From Linepithema humile (taxonomy: Eukaryota; Arthropoda; Insecta; Hymenoptera; Formicidae), in NCBI RefSeq assembly GCF_040581485.1, contig NC_090129.1, positions 18,223,264-18,287,263 on the forward strand: a DNA stretch of 64,000 nt. Direction: 5' to 3'. The notes below the pieces were generated by a model. The model did no database searches and was not told the origin of the DNA. It saw only the letters and a program-made list of their open reading frames with translations. Position 1 is the stretch's first letter; each line of letters begins with the position of its first letter. The position numbers were made by a program, and so were the translations under genes. Shown here piece after piece: positions 26,801-40,299 of this stretch.

Positions 26801-27349
26801 TGGGGTGTCCTAGTTTTATTCTTTCTCATCTTAAATCGCGAATTCTTGAACAATTGCTTGAATTGACAAATCTTCGAGAATTTTTCGATCTGAAATACGG
26901 TGATAAATCCGCATAATTTCACTTTATCGATTATTTAACTCATATTTGCAATTAGATATGAGTTTCTTTATTATTTTTACACTATTATATATTATTAATG
27001 TTTTGGTAAAATTTAAAAAAAGTTGGCAAAGTGCTGATCATTAAGTGTGTGTCGAGACACTTGTCGTTTAAGTCTTAAATCTTTCCATCATGAAACGTAA
27101 AATGAAATTTCTTTCACGTTTATTGATTTAGATGTAACTAGAAAATAATATTTTATAAATTATTGCAAGTGTCATTCTCAGAGACTACAAGTTTTGGAAA
27201 TATTTTTGAAAGCAGAATTCTCAATTCTTAATTTCTAGTTTATCAAGTGCTCTTTTCGCCGTCTTTAATGCACCCCAACTGTTTATATTAAACTTTTTTG
27301 AATATTAACAATGTCACAACATTGAATTATCAGCACGTAACCTACTTCC

Positions 27350-29216
27350 CGCTATGTGCGGCTAGAGGGTAGATCCGCGACACCCCGTATACATACGGGC
27401 GAGCGAGCCAGCGGCAGTTCGTGCGCAGGAGCTATCGCGTGTCGACGAGCAGAGGGTACGAAGGGGTTGGCGGGGAAGGGCGTCCTTACGGCGGCTCTCG
27501 CTCGTACGACGAGCGGCCTCAACGTCATTGGGCGTCGGGACGCCGCCACGACGCCGCGCTCTCGGCTTCGAAACGCGAAAGCGCGATCGCGAAGTGCCGC
27601 GACACGAGGACGGGATCCTTTTTAGGATCCCTCGAGCGAATATCCGTTTACGAGCTCTCGGAAATCGCATGCAAACGCTTCCTCGAGCACGCATCTGAGA
27701 AAGCGAAACCGAAACGCGTGAAGGAAGATCGTAACGTCGTTCCAAAATTGGCATTACTTGATTTCTCGGGGACAAAATCGAAATCATGCGGAAAAATGAT
27801 AGTCGTTATTGTAAATTGTCGAACTAGGTGTCCCTGAATGTGACGGCAATTACGAGAATCTGTTATTGCGCGAGAAAGATCTGTTGAAGGTGACTCGATT
27901 TTTCAGAAGATCCCTGAGATTTAACGGATTGATTATTAGTGTGTGTGCGCGTGTGTTACAATTTGACAACAAGGCTGAATGAGAATACCGCGTGAATTTC
28001 GGTACCTCAAAGAACATCTTCAAGATCTTTGGTTCTCGAGAGAAGCATTTTTTTACAGTTTCGATATTCTTCCAATCAAAGCCGTGTGTTGCTCAAAAGA
28101 TCCTCGCTACTCTTGGGGAATTCGTAGATCCTGAATCTTGAAGGGTAAAAGGATTCAGTGTAGTGGATAGAATAGTGGAATATTTTTCGGAAGTGTCCTC
28201 AACTTGACGCGCAAAGATGCTCCAAGTGCTGTAGATCTCAAATTTGTAAGAGAGATCCTCAAAAATTGGCGAACGAGAAGCGTCTTAATAAAAAGTGCTG
28301 GACAACATTTTTGCAAAGTGTTTACCCTTTGATCTATTTAACGCCTCGCTAGAAAAAAAATCCATAGCATTGTTAAAACAATTTATGAATTCTAAATCTA
28401 CAAAAAAGGCGTTTCCTCATCATAAAAAAACTTGCTAAATACTTTAGCGAAGCAATACGTTTTGATTTTTCCACTGTGTACATAATCTTGGCGCCTTCCA
28501 AAAATCGTGATACTGCGAGGATGATCTATAGATTCTAAATCTACGAGCAAGTAAGATTATTGACAGTAGAAAATCTGATACGATGAGAACTGTAGCGAAG
28601 TGTAAATCCTTCCATTTTGTATCTATTACACGGTGTACTAAAAAAAAAATATCTTTAGCATCAGTCAGTCGATACTTTGCTAGAAATTAAAATCGTGAGA
28701 TTTTGGTTTATCGAACCTGCGAGAGAAGAAGGATCTCTCGTGGAGTCTCAATGAACACTTTCATGAAGTATCCGAGTCCTGCAACTTCACCTTCGACTAA
28801 CTTGCTCAAGGGATCACTACTTGGTCAAGGATTAGTTGCGGATCCCAATAGTCGAATAGGGAAAGGAGCAGCTCCCAAATAGCTAAGAGACATCTTGAAA
28901 CGGTGATTGCAACATTGAGGGCGCAGACAAGTCCCCACTCGCCGTGCCATCAATTCCGCAGACGGATCGCTCTTCCGTTTGCGGGAGTTGGTCCTACGAG
29001 TGTAGGATTCGAGTGTGTATGTGTGATGACGATGAGGATCGCGCCGCGGGGATCACCGAGGTGACTCGCGGCGGCTCTTGGGGGACCGAGCGGCGGCACC
29101 GCGGCTCGCAGGATGCTGCGGACGAGGAAAGCGGAAGGAAGATTTCGCGCTGTAGAATCGGCCCCGGCCGACTGGTAGGACCGATGACAGGGCATGGCGG
29201 TCTAAGGGCGCGCGTC
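27350..29216 (+). other. Probable long 5' leader (untranslated region) of the gene coding from 29217
   Basis: This 1.9-kb block is less AT-rich than the surrounding DNA and runs without obvious intron texture into the coding start at 29217. GGCAGTTCG near 27410 may serve as an initiator. The frame at 27421-27837 (138 codons) starts with GTG and is not convincing. Upstream in-frame ATGs at 29019 and 29184 could extend the protein, so the leader's end is uncertain. Spliced leader exons inside the block cannot be excluded. Confidence 0.4.
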
Positions 29217-29412
29217 ATGCCACGCGTCGCCGGGACGCTCGCGTCGCGCTCGCGGCCTCTACTGACGACCCTCACGACGTTGCTCGTCGCGCTGTCCTGC
29301 TGCTGCGCTCGCGCTAGCGAATTCCCCGATCGGGAATGCTGCGACCCACCCTACCCGATCCCGGAGCCCACCGGCAGGTCCACGTCCGCGCCGACGCCGA
29401 CCGGAAGAAGCG
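29217..29412 (+). CDS. First coding exon of a secreted or membrane protein (partial; rest not found)
   Basis: The ATG at 29217 (G at -3) starts a basic n-region with several Arg, then the hydrophobic core LLTTLTTLLVALSCCC and a likely cleavage after ARA. The mature start is SEFPDRECCDPPYPIPEPTG, followed by a Thr/Ser/Pro/Arg linker. The exon stops after 65 codons plus one base at a consensus donor, CG|GTAAGT (29413), so the following exon begins in phase 1. Reading on into the intron gives AT-rich, non-protein-like sequence. Start codons at 29184 or 29019 are possible, but would put the hydrophobic core far from the N-terminus. The ECCD-Pro/Thr motif suggests an extracellular protein. I do not recognise the family. 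A very long first intron is typical of insect neural or developmental genes. Confidence 0.7.
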
Positions 29413-31149
29413 GTAAGTTGTCCGTCAGAAATAGGGTCGACGTTAAAAAAGAGATGTTACTTGAACTGGGATTACCGTATAAATCATTCGTTTATTTTAA
29501 TTTAGCAGTTACATATACTGATTCTTACTCAAACAATACTGGAAACTTTCCAAAAAAAATAATATCTGGCATATTAATATGCCTTTTAGAGATCTTTAAT
29601 TAAAGTTATAAAATAATACTAATTTAATAAAGCGTCGCACTGCTGAAACAGCGTCACGGAAATTTATTTTGTAACATATAATGCGTTCTCTAAAATTATT
29701 ACAAATGCAAACATGAATCTGAAAAAAAGATTAATGAAAATTCGCGCAAAAAGATTTGCGCATTTGACATTTGCTGTAAAATTATTCATAAATAGAAAAA
29801 AGCTGAAAAAGATTACGCGTGTTAGTATTAACAATGCAGTCTATTAATTGTAATCTGCATCCATAAGATATGGCGAATTTTGATTTTTAATGAGATATTG
29901 GAGGAATATAAACCGGGTCACGAACGCGAAAATCTGCATTCATGCAATTCGCACACAACGCCGGTTATTAGTGGAACAATGAAATAATATTCTGGTACTA
30001 ATAGCAGTGAGCCGGAAAATAAATTCCAATCTAATTACAGTGGTGCTATGGCTAACCGTGGCAGAAATACGTTTTCATTAGTACTTTTCTGAAATTAAAT
30101 AATACACGATATTGACACGAAATATATTTTCACAGCGTTGTTTTAATCGTGCGATATTTTAGATTTACATTCAGTAGTGTGACGGCTTGTAAAATCATTC
30201 ATGATCCGACGCAAAACCAAGTTCAAAGTACAAGAAGATAAAATCGGACTTAGTTAAATGCAATTTGTTAAGGATGTGTAAATAAATTTAGATTTATTTT
30301 TAAACATAATTGTATATAAATGGGAAGTAAAAAATTCCAACAGTACGGACGTTTCCGAAAGTTACGGTCTAAATGTCTTGTAACTTGCTTTATGCTCATA
30401 ACTGATCGATATCTTTAAAAACATTGATTTCCTTTGCCATATATATATAATAGACTATTCCATTTGCGTGGAACTGACAGGAGAGGGGAGACAGGCTCCA
30501 ATAATTGAACGGGAACCAATAACTATAGATATGCCCAAGCCACGTTCTACTAACCGCAGCTACTGGATACTGCGATTCGCCCGTTCGCGGATGAGCGGAT
30601 CATTAATTCGGTTACAAGGGGTTATTAATTTAACAATGCGTAGCCAACTCAAGTTCGCCGCATTATGAATTTAATGGTCAATCCGATATCATCATAACTT
30701 GCGTGTCTTTAACCCATCGGGAGTAATAAGGAAAAAATATTCCTGCAACAAAATATTATCATATAGAATTATATTATTCTATACATAATTGACAATGTTT
30801 ATTAAGTTCGTAAAACATAGAAATAGTAAGTTTATATTTTCAAGAAAAATGCTTGAGAAATTCTGTAGTCCAAATAAACAAGTCGTTAATTTCCTGATTG
30901 CATCATCATTAAATAATAGCTAAATTGGACAGCAGGTTTGCTCGTAGAAACCTATACAAAACTGTACAAGAGAAGGATTCTTTGATGAAAAAGAATCTCA
31001 GTTATTCACAGAATTAACAAGCAGCTTTTTTAAATAAAACTTATTAGTAATTTTTTTTTGTTAATTATACAGCAAATGTAGATATACGAACTTTGATAAA
31101 TAACTAACATTAAGAATCTATAGCGTGCTTTTAAACGCATTGATTTGCT

Positions 31150-31236
31150 ATGATCGCCGGCTTTAAGCCGCGACTCGTGACTTTCTCGAATGAACTCGAA
31201 CCTTATAGTCGCGTCGCATCGTCGTCGGTGTATAAA
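31150..31236 (+). CDS. Weak candidate first coding exon ending at a strong donor
   Basis: ATG at 31150 opens 29 codons (MIAGFKPRLVTFSNELEPYS...) that end in phase 0 at AAA|GTAAGTAAC, a near-perfect donor at 31237. The frame would otherwise continue to a stop at 31378. It sits in a CpG-rich island, where open frames are common by chance, and no partner exon or family was found. Treat it as a lead only. Confidence 0.15.
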
Positions 31237-32289
31237 GTAAGTAACGAGAGAAGTTACCGCGTAATTGGTCGCATTATTTGTGTCTGTGTGAGCACTCGGG
31301 CTTCGTACTCGGATGAACTTCGATTGAGGTCGCGCGCTCGATCGAAGGTTATCTACGCTCTTGCTAAAGTAGCGGCGTAAGTTCAGGCAGGATGGGAGTC
31401 GTTCATATCCCTTGTGGAATTTCTCATGTGGCAACCCATCGCCTACATGGTCATAGAGAGCGTTAATGATGAAAGACGATCAACATGATTCGCTTTATTC
31501 GCCGATCTATATTAGATGTCCCTAAATTGTTCTCAGTTCTAGATTCCAGTTATAAGTATCTATCTGTGAGTTGTTATAAATAGCTCTTCCGAGCTAAATA
31601 AAAATCTGTTGAAAGATTATTGATCGTAGCTATTGGATTTTTAAGTATTTTTGTGTCTGATTCTTCACTTTCGCCATTTTCAATCGTAAACATATTTCAT
31701 TTCTTTCACATTATGGTAATAGTTTTAGAGAATTATTCGATATTGTCGATACAGTTTATATATTTGTATGTTAAGAGAATTATCAGATTTATCAGATATT
31801 CTGTACGTACACATAGCTATGCTAGTATGTTGATGAAAAACTTATTCAAGCGTAATTTTCACTGCGTTACGCACAAATCTAATTATTCTCGCATATTCAC
31901 CATTTAAACTGGTCCATATTTATTTTATTTTATCGTCGGCGTTCAATGCTAATTCTTTATTTTCATACAATCATGCATATCAAATATTTTTCTGATGCAG
32001 TAGGATGTGAAAATTTTTAATATTTATTTAAAAGAGGATATTAAATTTAAAAAGAGAATATTTGTCACATTTTGTTTTTATCATTTTAAAAATACGATAT
32101 ATTGTTATTGTCAACCGACTGAATGAAAAACAATCAAGTAATAAGTATAATATATAAATTTAGTAGTTAATAATATATAAATTTAAGCTATTTTTGAAAA
32201 CTTATTTAAAAAATAAGCCAAGATGTAATAAAGAAATTTTAAAATTATTCACGAGTACTCAATTCCATTAAAACAATAATTTATTTATA

Positions 32290-32609
32290 CAGGGTGATTC
32301 AAAATAACCTGATGTCCTTGCAATGCCATATTCTTGAGCGAATTCTGAGACAATTTTTCCTTTTACAAAATTTTGTCCAAAGCTTAGTTTTCGAGTTATA
32401 ATTGAAAATAGATAGCAACTTACGAGTTCGGTACAACGGGCAGGCAGGGACGCGCAACGTATAATGAGACTGTCAAGTGTTTACTATCGTCTCATGACAC
32501 ATTACACCGTCCCTGTCTGTCCGTTGTATCGGACTCATAAGTAGCAAACTATTTTCAATTATAACTCGAAAACTAAACTTTGGACAAAATTTTGTAAAAG
32601 GAAAAATCG
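32290..32609. mobile_element. Palindromic non-autonomous DNA element, right end truncated
   Basis: From 32352 to 32609 the sequence is one large foldback. AATTTTTCCTTTTACAAAAT...CGAGTTATAATTGAAAATAG is answered by CTATTTTCAATTATAACTCG...ATTTTGTAAAAGGAAAAAT. The inner parts (GGTACAACGGGCAGGCAGGGACG / CGTCCCTGTCTGTCCGTTGTATC, then AATGAGAC / GTCTCAT) also pair. The left end starts CAGGGTGATTCAAAATAACC, an end type I associate with abundant ant repeats. The matching right end (about 60 bp) is missing and a TA microsatellite begins there. Confidence 0.8.
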
Positions 32610-32611
32610 TC

Positions 32612-32633
32612 TATATATATATATATATATATT
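32612..32633. repeat. (TA)n microsatellite at the broken end of the palindromic element
   Basis: A run of about 11 TA units begins directly after the truncated inverted repeat. It is followed by a repeated ATCGTCTATAT motif, which suggests slippage or repair at the breakpoint. Confidence 0.8.
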
Positions 32634-35244
32634 ATTATATCGTCTATATTATATTATATTATTTAATATATTTTATTAAATAATAATAATCTTTTTGAGT
32701 TAAAATTAGAGATTTTGTCGTATATTATTTTAATAATAATACAATCCTATTTACAGGAATAATTTTAATTATAAATTTTGATTGGATATTATTTTACTAA
32801 ACAAGATGACTATTGAAATTTAATATTCACTATGTCGTTAAAATTTGTAAAGACCGATACTTGTTACTTACAAAAGTTATTCTTTCGAACACATTATGTA
32901 AACGTTTTCTGTGAAGTGCCCATCAGAAGAGAGTTAATGACGAAACGTGATCTGCTTCATCGATTACTCCGCTTAACGATCGTGGAATTAATTTCCTGAC
33001 GGGCGATTATGAGCTCGCGAAGCGTAGCTGGTTTCTTTTTTGGGGGAGGGAGGGGTGCTGAATTTTCGCGGAGTAATCAGGAACGACGGGAGTCACGTAA
33101 ACGCATAATTGCAGTCGGTTCGTTTGCACCTTCTCGTCCGTGACACCCCGAAATAAGCTTCCGCGAGGGAATCGTCTTACATTCCCCACGGAACTTTGCC
33201 GCGGTGGCGCGGTCTACGTGCTTAATGATGAAAGATGATCGCCCGGGCGGGCTCCAATTTATCGCTCGTTTATCGGCCGGCCGTTTCATAAACGTTCGGA
33301 CCAATCGAGGGCGAAACAATTCTCCCTGCAAAACTTGCGGCGGGGAGTTTAATTTGCGTTAACCGGAAAACTTTGACTTAAGAATTGATAGCAATTTTGA
33401 TGAAAGTTAAGCAGCTGGGCAATCCATCACTATCCAGAATAAAATGTACCGCGTGTCCTGCAAAATGAGACTATAAATGACATTTAATATACTCCAAGAA
33501 AAATAATTTAAATACTTCTATGGTGAAATTTATGGTTGCTTAGCAATAATTTAAATGCGTTTGTAGAAAATATCGATCACTGACTGATTATTTGATATGC
33601 AAGTTTTATTAGAAATTTTGTTGCAACAACAAAAGTGTAACATTTCATTTATATGAATATTGACATTATAAATTTATATTATTTATAATTGGAATTATAT
33701 TCGTCAAATTTACTTATACAATTTGTTACAGTTTATATTAACATTGATTTGTGCTGCATGTACATTATGAAACAAAGCAATTCATTTCAACTCAATAAAA
33801 TTTATAATTTGAATCATATATTTATTTCTAATATATGGCTTACTTCAAAGAGTAGTTGTTTAATTTGTTTAATGTAATTGTTATTTACTCTGTTGATTCT
33901 TATTAAAAATTTTTAGTCAAAAATAAAAATACCACTATAAACGTTATGACTGACAGATTTCCGATTATTACCATATTGATAATTTAAAGTAATTGAATTA
34001 ATATCTGTCATATATTAATATTTTTATATTGATTTTGTCACACGAGGGTACTACGTGGGTACTTTACGACGGAAATTGTTTGCTTCCCTACGGAATCGCC
34101 GTACGCTCAGAAACATTAGCTATATCTAGGCGTGGAGTATAAATAACGAAATACGTTTAATCCGATCAGACCGGGCTAGACCCGAGATTTATCGTTCGAT
34201 GTGTTGCATAATTCATCGATTCTTAGCACGCCGGATTTGTGAATCGTGCCGCAGAATACACCTCTCGACGCGAACTACGAACCAGATGGATTGCTTCTCG
34301 TCGATAGCATGTTTTGTTCCACATGTAGGCAATATCGATTCATGTAATTCTGAACTACTGAATAGTAAAACACAAATGAAGTGTATAACTGCGGTAAAGT
34401 TATAGATCTGTAATACTTAGCATCTACAATACTTAGAATATGTCAATTAGTCGCTTAAACCCAGTCAATAGAATATCTTTTCTTTTATCAAAAGTATTAA
34501 ATAGGTTTTTTTCTCTTTTACAATTTGTTACTTCAAAATTTTGTTATTTAATATACAATCATAATTTTAAGTGCATAGTATAGCATTAATTGTAGCTTAA
34601 ATCAGCCTATAAATATTTTGAAAACAAATTTTTCCACGAATGTGGAGACCGTAATGTTAAATTGCTTAGATAATTATTGGTGCCATTGAAAAAATATTTC
34701 ACTACTTTTACAATTTGACTTTCTATGTTTGTACATTGAAAAGTGTGATTCCTGATAGACCATATATACCCTGATGCTCTTTGAACTAACAAGTTTCTTG
34801 CATCAACCGTCTTCCTTTGCCGCGTGTTTCGGACGTCAAAGCGCTCTTTTCACATCCGCCAAGACGCGTTAAGGCGGACGATACAGAAGGTGCCAGTCCG
34901 TTTAGAAGAAACTTTTTCGAAAAAATAAAATATCAAGCTACGAGGATAAAAGGGGGAAGAAAATCACAAGGTTGCACATTTCTACGTACTTCAAATGTCG
35001 AAAGTCGATCCGCAAGACGAATGTACAAAAATGTACAAAAGAGCATAACAGTCGGTGATTAATTTCATACTATTCTTTTAATATCATTGACACGCACACA
35101 ATGCATTTTTATTACAATAAAACTGAATTATATTATGTTAAAATCTTAAATATTTGAATTCGAAACTAATTTCAAATAATATATTATATCTTTATTATTA
35201 AAATTATTTTTGGCTTATTTATCTTACTAGAAATTAGTAAGCTA

Positions 35245-35263
35245 TTATGCTGGGTCGCACCAT
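35245..35263 (+). repeat. 19-bp exact direct repeat, copy 1
   Basis: TTATGCTGGGTCGCACCAT recurs exactly at 35867-35885, 622 bp away. The surrounding sequences do not match beyond one or two bases. Confidence 0.75.
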
Positions 35264-35866
35264 TAGAATATTAAATTATTTATTATTATTGTACAAGTTA
35301 ATGTTAGTAAATATTTCACCAATTAAGAATTCAGAAATTCTAAACAACTATCATTTCATACAAGTTAACTAGAATAATTTGCAAGTCACCAAAAGGTAAA
35401 GATATTCTAATGCTGACAAACATAATGCATATTCAGTTATATATCGGTTTCTTTCGTAGATCGGAATATTCAAAATAACCAAATGTATAAAATGTATACA
35501 TTGATGTTCAACATCGACAATTACTGGCAATAATAAGTAAATCCTTTTGTAATTAAGTAAAAATATTAATTTCTAAATACAAATATAAAATTTAATTTTT
35601 TAAATCAACATTACTACAAAGAAATATTACACATAGAAAATTTATAATAATTTTAAATATATTTTTTATATCTGTTTAAGTGTATATATTTTTTAAAAAT
35701 TCTTAAACATCGTCTTACTTGGGTAACATAGTGCACATACATAAGATAAATACGATCGCGGGGCAAAGTATGGAAGATGTAGAAGAGGCAGGGATGAATA
35801 TCCCATTGATGTTAAATCGCACGCTGAACCCGTTTTAACGTCGCAGCTATTTTCATGCGACCTACT

Positions 35867-35885
35867 TTATGCTGGGTCGCACCAT
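35867..35885 (+). repeat. 19-bp exact direct repeat, copy 2
   Basis: This is the second copy of TTATGCTGGGTCGCACCAT, at the left edge of a moderately GC-rich patch. The pair could be ends of one inserted unit, fragments of a dispersed family, or a conserved site. Confidence 0.75.
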
Positions 35886-38270
35886 AACGAGCTTGCCTTC
35901 GAACAAATTCAAAGTACCTCCAAGTCGACGTTTCTGGTCGTTTGCTCGGCAATTTCAAAATTTTCGGCTGTGCCGATAATACCGCTTTGGCATAAAATTT
36001 TACCGCAACTCTTAGCCTTGCGATTTTATTTCCGTTATAATTGCATGATTTTACTGCTTGCTAGAGAAAAACTTGTACATTAATCGAGCCAAAAGCCATC
36101 GGTATATTGATTATCGGATAAAATTTTTCCTAAAATAAGAATCCCTATAATTCTAATCATTTATGTTTTTATTTCCTCTTAAAATTTTAATTTTTTTATC
36201 TATATTAGACTGCTATTTATATAATTTGAACTTACATTATTTTATATAATAATGCTTTTTCATTAACGTTTCTTTCTCTTTCCTCGAGAATTAAATAAAT
36301 TAAAAAAATTTTGAAAATCACGTTACAGTTTTATTTTCAGTAGAAAGGTGATTTTATATTTTTTAAAATTCTGATACGAAACTAGATTTCTCATTTTCCA
36401 TATTTAACATAGAATAAAATATACATAATAGAAGCGAGATTAAATGATAGAGACGTTAAATATTTGTTGCTTTCGCAGCTTTTAATTTTAGTCACATTAT
36501 TAAGGATTTTGCGTGACAAAGGATGTTTTATTTCGTTGTACGGTATAATCGACCAGTCCAAAATAGTTGGGACATTCTTCCTGAGGCACGGCGTTTCAAG
36601 TATGTTTGGCGTCACGCGGCGCAAAATTAATTTCACGGCCGTTAATCATGCAGAATGACGTTTCATATGCGCGCCGGAGTCGTCCGGTGTTGCGACGAAG
36701 TCGCCACGTTTACGAGACCAACCCTGGAATTCCACATCTTCGCCATCAGCGAAGAAGATCTCGCTGGCTAAGCACTCGGATCATATAGGCCCTTTCGCGT
36801 CGTCCTACTCCTTGTGTCTAGTCGTCGTAGCTTTTTTTACTCAAGTAGAAGTGTTTATTTCTCCTTCTTTTTTTCTCTCTCTTTCTATCTCTCCTTCGTC
36901 TGCACTCTTAACACCTCTCGGTTTGTCGAGCTCATCTCTTGGAAACGCGTCAGCCTCGCGGCGCTTTCTGCTATCTTGGGAGTTGCTTTCGTGCAAGAAT
37001 GCAAGAAAACACGCGTGGATAGATTTGCATGAAAAATATATGATTATATTCCAAAGAATTTTCTTAAGCAAGATGGTCACGGTGTATTTAAATAAAGGGA
37101 AATTGAGAGAAGCTCTCGAGACGGCAGGTGGAGTAAGATGTAGTGACAGGAAAGCACCTCTGCAAATAAAAAATTGAAACTTGTAGACTTATTACGTAAT
37201 TGAATAGATTCTAATCGAAGAGGGCTGCTCGTTCCGACCGAGTGTTGACGGTTTGCTGGAGATTTGGATGACGATTTTCTTGCAGATGATAGGCGACTGA
37301 GCAATCGCGATACTAACTTGTTTTTTAATTGTCAATTTTTAACAGAATAACCACAAAACTTACTTAGAAAAGAAACACAATAATTAGTTGCCCTAAAAAA
37401 TCTTATTTGTAATTTTATCTTTTATAAAGAAGTTTTAAAAGCGGCGAGGATTATAAATTTTTTGCATAAAAGGCGATAAACGCCGAAATGCATTTTATGC
37501 AAGCTGGCGCGTTTTGTTATCCCGAGAATCAAATTTACGCGAATCGATCGCCGTGCGAACGCCAGGCAGCGGAGCGAATCGAGCTGCATAACGACTTTCG
37601 TCCGGAGAAAACGCTTAATGAAATGCGACTGCGGGATGCGCATGTCGGGAGAGATTAATCGCGGTGAGTTCGGAATGCAGCGGTGGATTCGTCGAAAATT
37701 GTAAGGGCAATGAAATCGGTGAATAAATCAAGCGACCGTTTAATCCACGACGTTTGCGGCAATTATGTAATATCACGAGAGACGGCAATTAATTAGTTAT
37801 TTCCTTTCGTTTCAATCGAATAACCAACCCGGTCCGTTTTCCGATTAAAGGATTAACGTAATAATCCACTTAAGATCGCGTCGGAGAAGACATGTTTGAG
37901 AAACGTCGTTCTCGAGAAAAGATGTCCGGATGAAAATAAGAGAATAAATGTACGTCTTAACCTTGTTGACCAGCCAAATGAAAACCTCGATGCTCATTAA
38001 AATCGACAGCACGGAAATTTTCGCCGGCATATCTCAAGAATATACACGGTGTTTTATATCTCAATAAAATATTCTGTTGTACAAATTGAATTTATGATAA
38101 TGGAAATGTAAAATAAAATTTTATTATGCAATAAATTAACTACGAAAATAGAGTCATCAAATTCTTGAATTGTTTATCAAAAGAAATAATTTTATAACAA
38201 GTTACAAAAGATATTGCAAAAAATATATCCTATTATGTTATTAAAGTAATAAGCAGATTCTTCATTTTGT

Positions 38271-38350
38271 TAAGAATATTATTAATATTGTTAAGAATAT
38301 TCATTTTGTTACAGAATATTATTAATTGATAAAAACTTCATTTTGTGAGA
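38271..38350. repeat. Short AT-rich degenerate tandem repeat
   Basis: CATTTTGTTAAGAATATTAT is followed by further copies of TTAAGAATATT, CATTTTGTTACAGAATATTA and CATTTTGTGAGAG, forming a degenerate tandem array of about 25-30 bp units. Confidence 0.55.
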
Positions 38351-38864
38351 GTCTAATTATTTTATATTAATAATTAATCGAAGAAATAGGGGCGGTCCTT
38401 TAAAAAAAATAGACGTATAAAAAAAATTATTAATTAATATTATATAAACTATTGAAGAGACATATTTTTATTAAAATCTTAAAAAAAGGGACTTTTCAAT
38501 TCTCAAATCAATTGAAAATGTCTTTACCTTTTGACATTCTTTCTATCTCAACTTTCAATCAAATTCTGTGAATGCAAAATTTATTTCAAATTCTTTAAGA
38601 AAATGCTGCTAAAGTTTATTGCAATATTTATAAAATGTTCTACTTCAATGATGTCGAGGTGGATATTTGTTCGACAAACGATCTCGAGAGAGCTGTGGAT
38701 AAGAAACAGTGTGCCATACTATCGATATTGCACTTGTGCACTAGTTTTGGCTTACGTATAAGTTCTATTGTTACATTGGAATGAAATTTCTGGTAAGATT
38801 AGGGGATTGTGGTGTGTATCTAGAGATATGAGAACAGTATGTATTTTAATTGAAATCAACTCAT

Positions 38865-39290
38865 TGCTGTGCAAAATAAAATAACATAAGAACATAAAAT
38901 GCACCAACAGTAAGTATTAGTTACATTATAAATAGATAAATTAATAATATAATTAAAGCAATAAACCAAATGCAAACTGATATAAAATCAAAACAAATTG
39001 GGATAATTAATCTAACTCAATGTAAAATAAAGTAAAATAAAATACGCGGATTGCAACGCGGTTTAATTAATATAAAATAAAGTAAGTAAACGCGATCAGA
39101 GTCCTATTAAAATAAAGCCAGCTAGACAAGTGCAATCACAGTTTAACGAAATCAACAATGAGATAAATTAACAAAATCGTAACCTGGTTGAAATAAAATA
39201 AAGACAAGCACGCTTTAAGTAAAATAAAATAAATTGAGCAAGTTCGATGTTGCATTGTTGAAAATAAAACAAAATAAAGCAATCGAAAGG
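38865..39290. repeat. Interspersed AAAATAAAG motif cluster
   Basis: About ten copies of (A)AAATAAA(G/A) occur in 420 bases, often every 30-50 bases, separated by non-repetitive segments. Each contains an AATAAA hexamer on the plus strand. This is more regular than expected even for AT-rich DNA. Confidence 0.5.
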
Positions 39291-40299
39291 TAACGGAAAT
39301 GCGAAGCGCCGGCATCGTTGTTGACCTCGATACTCGCCCGTTTAATAAGGAAACGTTCAGGATTGTTCATCTCAAATTCCAAGCTCTTTGAATATCTTTC
39401 TTCAAAATTTGAAGTATGTCATTATGGAACTATTGATATCGTTAAACTTCTGTTGGAAATGATCAAAATGTTTTTTGTAGTTTTTGTAGATCAATACTTC
39501 TCAAATTATTGCTGATAAGTGTGTGTGTTTCAAATTTGACTAATTGAATCGTTACTCTCTAAAAAGATTTTGATTATGACAATTCTAACTGTAGCATGAA
39601 TAACTGTTTTTTTCGAAATTTTCAAGAAATGCAATATAACGTAATGTATCGCATCGCAACTAAAGAAGTGATAGAATATTCAAATTGACAATAATATACC
39701 TTTGCAATAATATATAATTGAGCGATAATAATATAACAATAACAGTATCAAATGATAATATAATATAATATGATATATGATATAATAATTATAAAAGAAT
39801 AATAATAATTGTTTTTCATAATACTTACGACATTAATATTCATATTGCTTTGAATTGCAGTAAATAAAGAAAGAATAGGATTGATGTAGAACGATTTAGC
39901 TTTACGGCCGTCGGAATTCAGTGAAATCGGTCGAACCTCACGGGGCGTCGAACCCTTATTATTATAAACCAGCGGCACTGCTTGATGCAGGTTTCAGAAT
40001 GGGTGGGGAGTGGAAGGAGGACGCGAGGGACCGGGAGTCGAGGGAAAAGGTAAATAACATTCGAGAAACCAATATCGGCAAAGCTCCAGTTGCTCGCAAG
40101 ACAAAAGTTTCCTGGTCGAGCTGGGCAAAGGCAACTTCCGGCAATAGTGTTGCAGCAAAGAAGTAGAAAACGGAGCGGTGGGTTGGAGAGGAGGAAAATA
40201 AGGCTCGCGTCCGTTACCCTCATCGATCATCGGCTGTAACTGTCCGTTTTCGCGGAAAATGTAACGTTTTTCGCGAAATGATGTTCCCTAAGCGCCATT

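Noticed and set aside
26419..26922. Minus-strand frames of 167 and 102 codons across a CpG island
   Set aside because: They start at GTG, and long frames are open on the plus strand too. This reflects depletion of AT-rich stop codons, not coding.
27421..27837. 138-codon plus-strand frame
   Set aside because: It starts with GTG in CpG-rich DNA upstream of a better-supported signal-peptide start, and is treated as leader sequence.
30485..30668. Possible second exon (GEGRQAPIIEREP...) in phase with the donor at 29412
   Set aside because: The acceptor is weak and no usable donor exists before the in-frame stop.
36655..36771. 38-codon frame MTFHMRAGVVRCCDEVATFT... resembling part of an extracellular domain
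   Set aside because: It ends in a stop without a donor, and its phase is incompatible with the exon at 29412.
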